The notes beneath the pieces were generated by a model. It did no database searches, was not told the origin of the DNA, and saw only the letters and a program-made list of their open reading frames with translations. Positions 52,793 through 61,540 of a stretch of 64,000 nucleotides of DNA are shown in pieces (position 1 is the stretch's first letter; the number at the start of each line of letters is the position of its first letter). The DNA is from Paenibacillus humicola. GTDB lineage: Bacteria > Bacillota > Bacilli > Paenibacillales > Paenibacillaceae. The position numbers and the translations under genes were made by a program. The stretch covers positions 1,948,501 through 2,012,500 of the forward strand of contig NZ_JAQGPL010000001.1 of the NCBI RefSeq assembly GCF_028826105.1, written 5' to 3'.

Positions 52793-53692
52793 TTGAGTTC
52801 GCTTTCGAAGCTGCAGAGGCGGCAGGCAGGCTTCGCGTACCTGATGCTGCTGCCGGGCGCCGCGCTGCTCGCCGCGTTTACCTTTTACCCGATCGTCCGC
52901 GGGCTTCCGCTCGCCTTCACGAATTATTCGGTTGTCGATACGACCAAATGGATCGGCTGGGACAACTTTAAGCGGGCGTTTCACGACCCGACCTTCGGCC
53001 TGGCGCTGAAGCATTCGCTGCTATACGTGCTGATCGTGCCCGTCATTCAAATCCTGTCGATCCTGATGGCCGTGCTGGTGAACAACCGGCTGCGGTTCAT
53101 CCATTTTTTCCGAGTCGCCTACTTTATTCCCGTCGTGACCTCCATGGTCGCGGCCGCGATCGCCTGGAAGTGGGTGTACCAGGAGCAGGGCATCCTCAAC
53201 TTTTTTCTGCTGAAGCTCGGCATGATCCGGCAGCCGATTTCGTTCATGGTCGAGACGAAGCTCGCTCTGCTCGGCGTGATGGCCGTCACGGTCTGGAAAG
53301 GGCTCGGCTACTATATGATGATTTATTTGGCCGGACTGCAGTCGATTCCCGGCGAGCTGCAGGAAGCGGCGCGGATCGACGGCGCAGGCCGCCTTCGCGT
53401 CATCTGGAATATCACGATTCCGCTGCTGATGCCGTTCGTGCTGCTTTGCTCGCTTCTGTCGGTCATGGGGGCGATTCACGTGTTCGACGAAGTGTTCGTG
53501 ATGCACGGTCCGTCCGGCGATCCGGCCTATTCGACGCTGACGGCAAGCGTGTATTCGTACAAAGTGGCCTTCCAGGATTTCGAGTTCGGCTATGCGGCGA
53601 CGATCGGACTGCTCGTGGCGATCATTATTATGATCGTGTCAATCCTGATGTTCCGCTACACGCGCAGAGGGGGGCTGACCTACTATGAGTGA
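52793..53692 (+). CDS. Carbohydrate ABC transporter permease (MalF-type)
   Basis: The start is TTG 52793 with GGGGGAGATG upstream. The 299-residue permease has a first helix (FAYLMLLPGAALLAAFTFYP), five more predicted helices and the EAA loop IPGELQEAARIDGAGRLRV. It overlaps the following permease gene by 8 bases. With the lipoprotein and the MalG-type subunit it forms a CUT1 importer lacking its own ATPase. Confidence 0.9.
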   Translation: MSSLSKLQRRQAGFAYLMLLPGAALLAAFTFYPIVRGLPLAFTNYSVVDTTKWIGWDNFKRAFHDPTFGLALKHSLLYVLIVPVIQILSILMAVLVNNRLRFIHFFRVAYFIPVVTSMVAAAIAWKWVYQEQGILNFFLLKLGMIRQPISFMVETKLALLGVMAVTVWKGLGYYMMIYLAGLQSIPGELQEAARIDGAGRLRVIWNITIPLLMPFVLLCSLLSVMGAIHVFDEVFVMHGPSGDPAYSTLTASVYSYKVAFQDFEFGYAATIGLLVAIIIMIVSILMFRYTRRGGLTYYE

Positions 53693-54575
53693 AGCCGCCG
53701 CCCGCGACCGGCTGGCTCCGCCGGAGCTGAAGGGCGTCTATAAAGCCAAACGCTCCTGGAAAAAAGCCGCCGCCCCGTTCATCCTGTATCCGCTGCTGCT
53801 GCTCGCGGCGGTCCTGTTTCTCGGGCCGTTTCTATGGCTGCTGTCGACCGCGCTGAAAACCGGCAACAACGTGTACGCCTATCCGCCGCAGTTCATTCCG
53901 AACCCGCCGACGTTCAAAAATTTTATCGACGTCTTTCATATTATGCCGCTCTGGCATTATATCGCCAACACCGTTTACATGACCGTCTACGGCGTCGGTC
54001 TGAATCTGCTGTTATGCACGATGACGGCGTATCCGCTGGCCCGGCTGAAGTTTCCGGGGAAAAACGCCATTTTCTTCGCAATCGTCAGCACGATGATTTT
54101 GCCGAACGCGGGCGGCATGATCGTCAATTTCATCACCATCCAGAAGCTCGGACTGTACAACTCGATGACCGGGGTCGTGCTGCCTTCGGCTATCAGCGTG
54201 TTTAACGTTTTTCTGCTGCGGCAGGCTTTTATTACGATTCCCGCAGACATGGAGCATTCCGCCCGGATCGACGGCGCGGGCGAATTCCGGATCTTCCGGA
54301 GCATTATGGTACCGATGGTCCGGCCGGCGGTCGCCACGGTCGTCATTTTCGATTTTATGGCGTTCTGGAACAGCCTGATCTGGCCGGTCATCGTGCTTGA
54401 CGACCGGGACAAATATCCGCTCGGTCCGGCGCTGCAGTATTTGAACAGCGACCTGGCCTATAACTTCCCGTACATCGCGGCGGGCACGATCATCTCCGTC
54501 ATCCCGATCCTGATCATTTTCCTCGTGCTGCAGAAACAGTTCATAAACGGGATGGTCGGCGCGGTCAAAGGGTAG
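53685..54575 (+). CDS. Carbohydrate ABC transporter permease (MalG-type)
   Basis: The 296-residue permease has an N-terminal tail of about 30 residues, a first helix (AAPFILYPLLLLAAVLFLGPF, in part) and the EAA loop IPADMEHSARIDGAGEFRIFR. It ends the third sugar importer operon, and a terminator hairpin follows about 30 bases after its stop. Confidence 0.9.
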   Translation: MSEAAARDRLAPPELKGVYKAKRSWKKAAAPFILYPLLLLAAVLFLGPFLWLLSTALKTGNNVYAYPPQFIPNPPTFKNFIDVFHIMPLWHYIANTVYMTVYGVGLNLLLCTMTAYPLARLKFPGKNAIFFAIVSTMILPNAGGMIVNFITIQKLGLYNSMTGVVLPSAISVFNVFLLRQAFITIPADMEHSARIDGAGEFRIFRSIMVPMVRPAVATVVIFDFMAFWNSLIWPVIVLDDRDKYPLGPALQYLNSDLAYNFPYIAAGTIISVIPILIIFLVLQKQFINGMVGAVKG

Positions 54576-54604
54576 TACAATACAATCATAGATAGCGGAA
54601 AAGG

Positions 54605-54647
54605 GCGCGGAAACGCCGGCGCGCAGGCCGGTCTCCGCGTTTTTTTG
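54605..54647 (+). terminator. Intrinsic terminator of the third sugar importer operon
   Basis: GCGCGGAAACGCCGG and CCGGTCTCCGCG can pair with a small internal mismatch around a GC-rich loop, and seven T follow. Confidence 0.8.
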
Positions 54648-54676
54648 CTAGTCAGCGGAAGGAGCTGGGATGGACG

Positions 54677-54907
54677 ATGACCGGACCGAAGAAAACGACC
54701 GCCGAAGGAAGCCGATGCGCGATCCGGCGGACCGGCGTTTTGATTGACGTGCACGATGCGACCGCCGTCATCGACGTCGAAGGAAAAGTCGTACGGATAC
54801 CCGCCGCCAAGCTGGCCGAAGACATTCGCGCAGGCGACACGTTGGAGTGGAGCGGCGGGCTGTGGACGAAGGTTCGAAATGAGAACGGAAATGCAGCAAG
54901 TGAATGA
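54677..54907 (+). CDS. Small hypothetical protein (DUF3006-like beta-barrel possible)
   Basis: The 76-residue protein begins at ATG 54677, with GGAAGGAGC 11 bases upstream. The middle part (CAIRRTGVLIDVHDATAVIDVEG, in part; VRIPAAKLAEDIRAGDTLEW) reads as a small beta-strand-rich fold with the pattern of DUF3006 proteins, but the match is from memory and not certain. It has no signal peptide or membrane segment. It stands alone between a terminator and an acetyltransferase gene. Confidence 0.6.
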   Translation: MTGPKKTTAEGSRCAIRRTGVLIDVHDATAVIDVEGKVVRIPAAKLAEDIRAGDTLEWSGGLWTKVRNENGNAASE

Positions 54908-54991
54908 AAATCTTCACAACCCGTTGAATAAAAATACATATTAATGTATAGTTATCCCATTCTGCTGTCATAGCCGGAGGGGATATAAGCG

Positions 54992-55732
54992 ATGCAATTG
55001 GAAGAATGGCTGATGAACGCTTGGCCAGCGATGCATACGATCGTCCGCCAGGGATGGGTGCTGCGGTTTGCCGACGGTTATACGAAGCGCTCGAATTCGG
55101 TCTATCCGCTGTATGCTGGGGAAAAGAATCTTCATGCTGCAATCGAGCGATGCGAGCGCGAGTACGAGCGTGTTCACCTGGCGCCGACATTTAAAATGAC
55201 GCCTTTTGCGCCGCCGGAGCTGGACCGGCTGCTGGCTTCGAAGGGATATGCCGTGCTGGAGCCGTCGAGCGTTCGCGTTTTGAACCGTCTTGATGCCGTT
55301 CGAGAGCCGGTCTTAACCGAAATGGAGATCGAGGAGCGGCTCGGCGGCAAATGGCTGGATCTGACGGCTTCATTTAAAGGCATGACCGGACATGACAAGG
55401 CGATTTTGCGGACACTGCTCGAAAACTCGCTCATACGGAAGGGCTATTTTATTTTGCATGATCGTTCGGTTCCCGTGGCATGCGGGCTTGCCGCGCTGGA
55501 TCAGGACGCTGCCGGGCTGTTTGAAATCGTGACGGCTGAGGCGTACCGAAATCGCGGATATGGTGAGCAGTTGATTTTACATATGCTGGGCTGGGCGCGG
55601 GCGAACGGGGCGGCGGTCAGCTATTTGCAGGTCGTTCAAAGCAACGCTCCCGCCTGCCGCTTGTACGACAAGCTGAATTTTCAAGAAGCTTATCCCTACT
55701 GGTACCGGCAAAAAAGGCGGGAAGAGATTTAA
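54992..55732 (+). CDS. GNAT family N-acetyltransferase
   Basis: The 246-residue protein has an N-terminal region (EEWLMNAWPAMHTIVRQGWVLRFADGYTKRSNSVYPL, in part) typical of larger GNAT proteins. The C-terminal acetyl-CoA-binding core is ETAEAYRNRGYGEQLILHML-like: VTAEAYRNRGYGEQLI with the R-x-x-G-x-G/A type pyrophosphate loop, followed by QVVQSNAPACRLYDKLNFQEAYPYWYR (in part). It starts at ATG 54992 behind CGGAGGGG. The acceptor substrate is unknown. Confidence 0.88.
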   Translation: MQLEEWLMNAWPAMHTIVRQGWVLRFADGYTKRSNSVYPLYAGEKNLHAAIERCEREYERVHLAPTFKMTPFAPPELDRLLASKGYAVLEPSSVRVLNRLDAVREPVLTEMEIEERLGGKWLDLTASFKGMTGHDKAILRTLLENSLIRKGYFILHDRSVPVACGLAALDQDAAGLFEIVTAEAYRNRGYGEQLILHMLGWARANGAAVSYLQVVQSNAPACRLYDKLNFQEAYPYWYRQKRREEI

Positions 55733-55790
55733 ACGGAAGCGTACTTTCATTAAAGAATGACGGCAAAAATGATGAAGGAGGCCGACAGCG

Positions 55791-56288
55791 ATGCATTTTA
55801 CCGTGCGGGAAGCGCAGGCGCAGGATACGCCTTTTTTGTGGGAGATGCTGTACGAATCGCTCTTTGTTCCGGAAGGACAGCAGCCCTTTGACAAAAAGAT
55901 CCTCCACGAGCCTTCCATTGCAAAATATGCCGAGTGCTGGGGACGGGAGGGGGATGCCGGCTTCATAGCGGTAAACGGCGAGGGACAGCCTGCCGGGTCC
56001 GTAACCGCACGTTATTTTACGGCCTCGAATAAAGGTTACGGGTTTGTCCGCGAAGATATCCCCGAGCTCAGCATGGCGGTTAGCCGGGATTGCCGCGGCA
56101 AAGGAATCGGGACGGCGCTGCTTGGCCGGATGCTGCAGAGGCTCCGGGAGAACGGCGTCAAACAGGTTTCGCTAAGCGTCGATCCCCGTAATGCGGGTGC
56201 GGTGCGATTATACAAGAATTTCGGCTTTAAGGAAGCGGGACAGGTGGATACGTCCATCACGATGGTCGCTGAGATTACTGAAGACTGA
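55791..56288 (+). CDS. GNAT family N-acetyltransferase
   Basis: This 165-residue protein has one GNAT domain: an N-terminal VREAQAQDTPFLWEMLYESLF, the acetyl-CoA loop VSRDCRGKGIGTALLGRML, and the C-terminal LSVDPRNAGAVRLYKNFGF. ATG 55791 follows AAGGAGGCC. It is separated from the previous acetyltransferase by 58 bases and may share its transcript. The two are not close relatives, so this is not a recent tandem duplication. The substrate is unknown. Confidence 0.9.
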   Translation: MHFTVREAQAQDTPFLWEMLYESLFVPEGQQPFDKKILHEPSIAKYAECWGREGDAGFIAVNGEGQPAGSVTARYFTASNKGYGFVREDIPELSMAVSRDCRGKGIGTALLGRMLQRLRENGVKQVSLSVDPRNAGAVRLYKNFGFKEAGQVDTSITMVAEITED

Positions 56289-56306
56289 CCTTCTGCATCC
56301 GGTTTG

Positions 56307-56723
56307 TCAATCCGCAAAAATTCGGTCCTTACACAGCTTCACCTGTTCCACCATGTGTCCGATATTGCCTTCTCCGGCATATAAGGAGCGATCAAAAAAA
56401 TCTTGGTCGAGTTCCGTCCAAAACAACTCGTTTTCATCTCCGCAAACCGTGACATCGCGCTTTAACCGGCCGGCATAGACCTCAACGTAACAATTTTGCG
56501 CGTAATAGGTGAAATCCATGATATGATGCAGCGTTATGTCATCGCGGGCGATGCCGGTTTCTTCGAGCAGCTCGCGGTATGCGGCTTCGATTCCCGTCTC
56601 TCCCGCTTCGATTTTGCCGCCGACCAGGTTGCGCAGCCCTTTATACGGATCTTTTCGCCGTTTGCACATCAGCATCCGGTTCCATTCCGGATTGTAAATC
56701 ATGAGCACGTTGTACCCTTGCAT
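56307..56723 (-). CDS. NUDIX hydrolase (MutT-like)
   Basis: The 138-residue protein carries a full NUDIX box, GKIEAGETGIEAAYRELLEETGI in part, with the REL-EETG core for metal binding. The N-terminus YNVLMIYNPEWNRMLMCKRRK is typical of MutT/8-oxo-dGTP diphosphatase-like members. It probably hydrolyses a nucleoside diphosphate derivative in the cytoplasm. It is convergent with the acetyltransferase gene, 18 bases apart. Confidence 0.9.
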   Translation of the reverse strand: MQGYNVLMIYNPEWNRMLMCKRRKDPYKGLRNLVGGKIEAGETGIEAAYRELLEETGIARDDITLHHIMDFTYYAQNCYVEVYAGRLKRDVTVCGDENELFWTELDQDFFDRSLYAGEGNIGHMVEQVKLCKDRIFAD

Positions 56724-56847
56724 CGTATGGCCTCCCTACAGCGTTTCAATAACCGATGTGAGCATGATCGAATTATAGCAGACGGATCGCTCCGGTACGA
56801 GTGGTGTAGAAGATCATAAAGCATCCTTTACATCCGGAATGCTCATG

Positions 56848-56877
56848 TTGACAATCATGAACAGTAGGCAATAGGAT
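56848..56877 (+). promoter_or_regulatory. Promoter candidate upstream of the MurA homologue
   Basis: A perfect TTGACA (56848-56853) and TAGGAT (56872-56877) are 18 bases apart, 133 bases before ATG 57010. The leader in between is AT-rich. Confidence 0.5.
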
Positions 56878-57009
56878 AAGAGCAGCGCTGCGATTATTTA
56901 CCATTGGGTTATCCGGAGCGGGAGTTTAATACGAAAATCCGGGATCTTTACGAATGATATATAAAGCATACTTTTGCGGTTGAAGAACATCCAGTCGAAG
57001 GAGTTAACC

Positions 57010-58296
57010 ATGAACATGATTCGAGTTGAACGATCGGAGCCGCTGTACGGCAGCGTCCGGATTCCCGGTTCCAAAAACAGCTCGCTGGCTTTGCTTGCAG
57101 CCGCTTGTTTGGCCGACGAGCCCGTGGTCCTTCACGGCATTCCGGACATTGCCGATTTACGGGTCATCTATGAACTCGGGGCAGATCTCGGACTGCGCGT
57201 CGATGCCGGCGCAAAGGGGACGGTCGCGATCGATCCGAGACCGATCGGCCATGCGATTCTGGATCCGGCGAAGTCTTCTTCGTTCCGGTCGGCTTATTAT
57301 TTTATCGGTTCCTTATTGGCCAAATTCGGCAAAGTGTCCCTTGGCTACCCGGGCGGGGACGACTTTTTGCATCGTCCGATGGACCAGCATATTAAAGCGT
57401 TAAAAATGATGGGTGCGTCGTTTACATTTTTCGACCGCCACTATACGGTCGAGGCGAACGAACTGAAAGGAACGACGATTTATTTTGATGTGATTACGAG
57501 CGGCGCCACGATTAATGTGATGCTTGCGGCGGTTCGCGCGAAAGGAACGACGGTTTTGCTCAACGCGGCACGCGATCCGGAAGTGACGGATACCGCGAAT
57601 TTTTTGAACCAAATGGGCGCGAAAATTACGGGAGCCGGTACGGACCAGATCCGCATCGAAGGGGTTACCGCTTTAAAAGGCTGTGCCTATACTGTCATTC
57701 CGGACCGGCTTATTGCCGGCGCGTTTCTCATGTCGGCCGGCGTCTCCGGCGGTTCGGTTACGGTGCAGGATATCGTACCGGAGCATCTGACGTCATGTTT
57801 GGCCAAGCTGCGCGAGATCGGATTGGAACTCGAAGCGGACGAGCATTCCATAACGGCCTATTCGAGCGGTCATCTGAGAGCGACAAGAGTGCGCACCGCC
57901 ATGTATCCCGGTTTTGCCACCGACCTGCAGCAGCCGTTAACCGCACTGCTGACGCAGGCTCCCGGTAAAAGCATCGTCAGCGACCGCATTTATCCGTCCA
58001 GATTTAAACACGTAAGCCAGCTGATCCGGATGGGAGCCGATATCAAGGTCCGTTCGGGCGTTGCTTTCATTAAAGGCGGCGGCAGGCTGCACGGCGCGTA
58101 CGTTCATGCTTCAGACGTCAGGGCGGGCATCTGTTTGATTCTTGCCGGACTTTGCGCCGAAGGGACAACGACCATTTCCGGCGTGCAGCATATTGACAGA
58201 GGATACGAGGATGTTGTCGGCTCCTTCCGCATGCTCGGCGCCAAGATCCGTTTGGATCACGCCGATGCTTCCGAAGCGGCCGGCATGTCGCTCTGA
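57010..58296 (+). CDS. murA: UDP-N-acetylglucosamine 1-carboxyvinyltransferase homologue with Asp in place of the catalytic Cys
   Basis: ATG 57010 follows GAAGGAG; the in-frame codon at 56974 has no ribosome binding site. The 428-residue protein has the MurA/EPSP-synthase double domain. Conserved features are Lys and Asn in GSKNSSLAL, the substrate Asp region TDLQQPLTALL and Arg in HIDRGYED. In the active-site loop the usual PGGC-x5-RPVD reads PGGDDFLHRPMD, so the PEP-binding Cys (Cys115 in Escherichia coli) is Asp. Known Cys-to-Asp variants stay active but resist fosfomycin. It would start peptidoglycan synthesis in the cytoplasm, or act as a second, conditional MurA. The pgsA gene follows after 215 bases. 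Confidence 0.88.
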   Translation: MNMIRVERSEPLYGSVRIPGSKNSSLALLAAACLADEPVVLHGIPDIADLRVIYELGADLGLRVDAGAKGTVAIDPRPIGHAILDPAKSSSFRSAYYFIGSLLAKFGKVSLGYPGGDDFLHRPMDQHIKALKMMGASFTFFDRHYTVEANELKGTTIYFDVITSGATINVMLAAVRAKGTTVLLNAARDPEVTDTANFLNQMGAKITGAGTDQIRIEGVTALKGCAYTVIPDRLIAGAFLMSAGVSGGSVTVQDIVPEHLTSCLAKLREIGLELEADEHSITAYSSGHLRATRVRTAMYPGFATDLQQPLTALLTQAPGKSIVSDRIYPSRFKHVSQLIRMGADIKVRSGVAFIKGGGRLHGAYVHASDVRAGICLILAGLCAEGTTTISGVQHIDRGYEDVVGSFRMLGAKIRLDHADASEAAGMSL

Positions 58297-58511
58297 CCAT
58301 CGCCGGATGACGGAACGGGAGGCAATGGTACAGCTGCTTTCAGGTAACCTGTTCGAAAATATAACGCTGCTGAAGATGATTCCAATCTTCCGTCCATGCG
58401 GCTGGCGGAATCGATCGATCTTAAGAAAGCGGTCGTTCTGGAGCACCTGACTTACTGCGGCCGCCGATAGGGCACGTCACCGAACCCATGACGTATAGGA
58501 GTGTGGGCGGC

Positions 58512-59099
58512 ATGAATTTGGCCAATCGTATTACCGTTATCCGAATCGGTCTCATCCCGATCTTCATCGTCCTGCTGCAGTCGTATCCGCAGTGGCTGAT
58601 CGAGCGCTCGCACATTGTGTTCTGGCTTCACCAATACGGCATTTACGCGGGTACGTCCCTCTTTCTTCTGGCGTCGGCGACGGATAAGCTGGACGGGTAC
58701 ATTGCCCGGAAGTACAACTTGGTTACGAATGCCGGCAAACTGCTTGACCCGCTGGCGGATAAACTGCTGATCTCGGTCGCGTTTATCATGCTGGTTCAGG
58801 ATCATTTGGTTCCGACGTGGATCGCGGTCGCGATTATCGGCAGAGAGCTGCTCGTCACCGGCATCCGAATTGCCGCAACCGCACAAAACATCGCGCTGGC
58901 CGCCGACACGTACGGCAAAATCAAAATGGTCGTGCAGGTGGCGGCGGTTGCCGTTGTGCTGACGCTTCATTTTCCCGCCCTGCACCTTTCCGCCGCACCG
59001 CTTGCTTGTATCGTCATGCTCGCCGCCGCCGCGGTAACCTTGTTCTCGGGCTACCGCTACCTGAAAGCGAATTACAGCCGATTAAGCCTTCATCTTTAA
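58512..59099 (+). CDS. pgsA: CDP-diacylglycerol-glycerol-3-phosphate 3-phosphatidyltransferase
   Basis: ATG 58512 is preferred over the in-frame codon at 58488 because AGGAGTG precedes it and the protein then starts with the usual NLANRITVIRIGLIPIF. The 195-residue membrane protein has about five helices and the CDP-alcohol phosphotransferase signature DG-x2-AR-x8-G-x3-D-x3-D (KLDGYIARKYNLVTNAGKLL, then DPLADK). It makes phosphatidylglycerol phosphate from CDP-diacylglycerol. A long hydrophilic loop (residues about 25-40) follows the first helix. Confidence 0.93.
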   Translation: MNLANRITVIRIGLIPIFIVLLQSYPQWLIERSHIVFWLHQYGIYAGTSLFLLASATDKLDGYIARKYNLVTNAGKLLDPLADKLLISVAFIMLVQDHLVPTWIAVAIIGRELLVTGIRIAATAQNIALAADTYGKIKMVVQVAAVAVVLTLHFPALHLSAAPLACIVMLAAAAVTLFSGYRYLKANYSRLSLHL

Positions 59100-59201
59100 C
59101 CTTCGCGAAGCTCGGCGTGGTGAGCACCTGAACATGCCCGGCTTGCGGTGGAAAATATCCCGAATGCCGAAGAAGAACGACCGGCAGAAGGAGCCAGCAA
59201 A

Positions 59202-59993
59202 ATGAAAGCAATCGTGCTGGATTTGGATGGAACGCTGCTGGATGACCGGAAGCGGGTTTCCGAGCGGAGTCTATCGGCATTATTGCGAATTCACCGGCTG
59301 GGGCACCGGATTATTTTTGCGACGGCAAGACCGCCGAGAACGGTTAAAACGTTTCTGCCCGCCGAGCTGCTGCAGATCGGCGCATTCGTGTATTACAACG
59401 GGGCCCAGATCAGCTGCGGCCATACCCGGTTCGAGCACAGCGAAACGATCGGCTGCGGCCTGGTTGCCGAGCTGCTGGATGACTGCCGGATGCTTGAGCC
59501 GAATCTTCTTCTCGGCCTGGAGGCGCAGGATACGTTATATTCCCTGAATGAGAACCCTCCCGTTGCAGCGGTCGTAACTCCCTTCGAGCAGCTGAAACGG
59601 TTTGAGGCCGCCAAGGTTCTGCTCGCCCATTTTCCTTATACGGAATCCGTTGCGGAGAAGTTCGGCGTGCAGCTCAATATTTTGACAACCGACGGGGGAA
59701 CGCTCGTGCAGATCGCTTCCAAACGGGCTTCCAAGGAACTGGCGGTTGGGATGCTGTGCGCCAGATACGGCATTTCCTGGGAGGATACGATCGTGTTCGG
59801 CGACGATGCCAACGATTTGGGGCTGCTGCGGGCGAGCGGATGGCCGGTTGCAATGGCAAACGGAATCGATGAGCTGAAAGCGGCTGCCCGGGAAATAGCC
59901 GAGTCCAATAATCAAGACGGCGTCGCCAAGGTACTGGAACGAATGCTTTCGCAAGGGGAAATAGCCGAGCTGCCTGCCTGCGGTTCATCCTAA
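59202..59993 (+). CDS. HAD-superfamily phosphatase (Cof-type)
   Basis: ATG 59202 follows AGAAGGAG; the upstream in-frame codons lack a site. The 263-residue protein has the HAD motifs: nucleophile Asp in IVLDLDGTLLDD, motif II IFATARPPRT, a Lys region (QIASKRASKELAVG) and the acidic motif FGDDANDLGLL. The large cap insertion between motifs II and III identifies a Cof-type (class IIB) phosphatase. These enzymes dephosphorylate small phosphosugars or cofactors in the cytoplasm. It ends before a strong terminator. Confidence 0.92.
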   Translation: MKAIVLDLDGTLLDDRKRVSERSLSALLRIHRLGHRIIFATARPPRTVKTFLPAELLQIGAFVYYNGAQISCGHTRFEHSETIGCGLVAELLDDCRMLEPNLLLGLEAQDTLYSLNENPPVAAVVTPFEQLKRFEAAKVLLAHFPYTESVAEKFGVQLNILTTDGGTLVQIASKRASKELAVGMLCARYGISWEDTIVFGDDANDLGLLRASGWPVAMANGIDELKAAAREIAESNNQDGVAKVLERMLSQGEIAELPACGSS

Positions 59994-60009
59994 AGTGCGT
60001 CAAAAACGT

Positions 60010-60041
60010 AACGAGCGCCTGACCCTGGTCAGGCGCTCGTT
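60010..60041. terminator. Bidirectional terminator overlapping the acyltransferase stop codon
   Basis: AACGAGCGCCTGACC (60010-60024) and GGTCAGGCGCTCGTT (60027-60041) form a perfect 15-bp stem. It separates two convergent genes and includes the end of the minus-strand coding region. Confidence 0.8.
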
Positions 60042-61153
60042 GTTGCGTTCGGCTGCGTTTGGACGGACGGGGCCTTGACGTCGGACCGGCCGACCACGAA
60101 CGAGCCGAGCCGCGTGCGCTGAACGAGCCATGTCGTGAGCCACGACAGCCCCAATGCGACGGCGCCGCCCGCAAAGGTAAGCAAATGATAGACGACCGGC
60201 GCGCCGTTCATCACTTTTAGCCGCCAGAGCAGCAGGATGAAGGGATGAATAAAATAAATGCCGAACGAATAGATGCCGATGGAGAACAGCATCCGTTTCA
60301 GCAGACTAAAGCGGCTTTGCTCGATCCGTTTCGAGAAGTGCAGCAGCGCGAGACAGCTTACGGCCGAATAGGTATAATCCGAGACGAAGTTCAGGTTCGA
60401 CAGGAACGGCTGCGGAATCCAGTGCGGATCCGTTTTTTGCAGCCAGGTCTGAACGACATAAAGGGCGGCGGCGAGCAGAAAGCCCGTAAAGAGCAGCCAG
60501 CCATGCGACGAGGCCCTGTTGTTCTCCCGTTCTTTCCATTTCCCGGCCGCGTATGCGCCCAGAAATAAATACAGCAGGTAAGAGCCGATAAACGTCCCGA
60601 TTTTGTGCATATGGATGTAATAGTAGTTGAGCAGGTAAAAGGCGGTTTGCGCCGCGGCGCCGCAAAGCAGCGGATGATCGCGGACGAAACGGATCCGGAG
60701 TAGAGCATGTAGAAGCGGAAATATCGCATAAAATTGCGCGATGACGATTATAAAATACAGATGGGCATAGCTTCCGCCAACCGCCAGTCCATGGAAAAAC
60801 CGGCTGACGCTCGCTTTAAAGCCCGCATGCGAGATCAGCATGACGACGGCCGAATAGAACACCGACCAGAGCAAATAAGGGACGACAATCGTCTTGATCC
60901 GTTTCCGGTAAAACGTGAGCCAGCTTCGGCCGCCAGCGGAGTCGTAATGATAGAAGAGCAGCAGCGCGCTCAGGAACATGAAAGCGGGAACGGCAAAATT
61001 GGCGGCCGTGTTGATGATATGATAGACCGGATAAAAGGTGGAATCCATCGGTAATTTGGCAGCCGCATAAGAGGTCGTATGTATGGCAAGCACCGCCAAA
61101 ATGGCGATGCCGCGCAGCAGCTCGAGCTCCGCAAGCTTGATTCTTTTTTCCAC
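60029..61153 (-). CDS. Membrane acyltransferase family 3 protein
   Basis: GTG 61153 with CGGAGGG five bases upstream is preferred to the frame start at 61234 (374 residues). The protein begins with ELELLRGIAILAVLAIHTTSYAA, the conserved start of acyltransferase 3 proteins, with Arg and the catalytic His in the first helix. About ten membrane helices follow (FSIGIYSFGIYFIHPFILLL near the end). Such proteins O-acetylate or otherwise acylate envelope sugars. The region 61154-61540 upstream contains only a promoter for pspA. Confidence 0.88.
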   Translation of the reverse strand: MEKRIKLAELELLRGIAILAVLAIHTTSYAAAKLPMDSTFYPVYHIINTAANFAVPAFMFLSALLLFYHYDSAGGRSWLTFYRKRIKTIVVPYLLWSVFYSAVVMLISHAGFKASVSRFFHGLAVGGSYAHLYFIIVIAQFYAIFPLLHALLRIRFVRDHPLLCGAAAQTAFYLLNYYYIHMHKIGTFIGSYLLYLFLGAYAAGKWKERENNRASSHGWLLFTGFLLAAALYVVQTWLQKTDPHWIPQPFLSNLNFVSDYTYSAVSCLALLHFSKRIEQSRFSLLKRMLFSIGIYSFGIYFIHPFILLLWRLKVMNGAPVVYHLLTFAGGAVALGLSWLTTWLVQRTRLGSFVVGRSDVKAPSVQTQPNATTSA

Positions 61154-61340
61154 AGCACCCTCCGTATGAATGATTTTGGAAGTCTGCGCCGGCAAGCGTT
61201 GAGAGCAGGGCCGCGAATTGATAGGCGCTTCCATTTATATAGACGTTTAACAAAGGAAAATAGTCCCATATTTATGCAAATATTTTTTGGATAGTCCGAT
61301 TTTCCTTTTCAGGCAAATCGAGTCTGTTTCTCGGATATTT

Positions 61341-61369
61341 TTACCATATCGCCCAAACCTCATTATAAT
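61341..61369 (+). promoter_or_regulatory. Promoter candidate for the pspA operon
   Basis: TTACCA (61341-61346) and a perfect TATAAT (61364-61369) are 17 bases apart. The ATG lies about 170 bases downstream, so the message would have a long leader. Another, stress-sigma promoter may exist in that leader. Confidence 0.5.
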
Positions 61370-61540
61370 GCTTTACCCGCGTGAAAGCTAAAGAAATCTT
61401 TAGTTGATTATAGCGCCAGTCTATTACATAATTTACAGTGTGGAAGTGAAACGGATTGTTTGGAGCTTCGTATTAGGTAGCATGAACGCGGGCCGCCCGC
61501 GGCCCACGCAAAGCGAACATGCCAAGGAGGAATAAGCACG

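Noticed and set aside
58307..58470. Possible remnant gene between murA and pgsA
   Set aside because: A short frame (MVQLLSGNLFENITLLKM) and a second frame (LAESIDLKKAVVLEHL) both read like protein fragments, as if a small acetyltransferase-like gene had decayed, but neither can be matched to a family, so no pseudogene is called.
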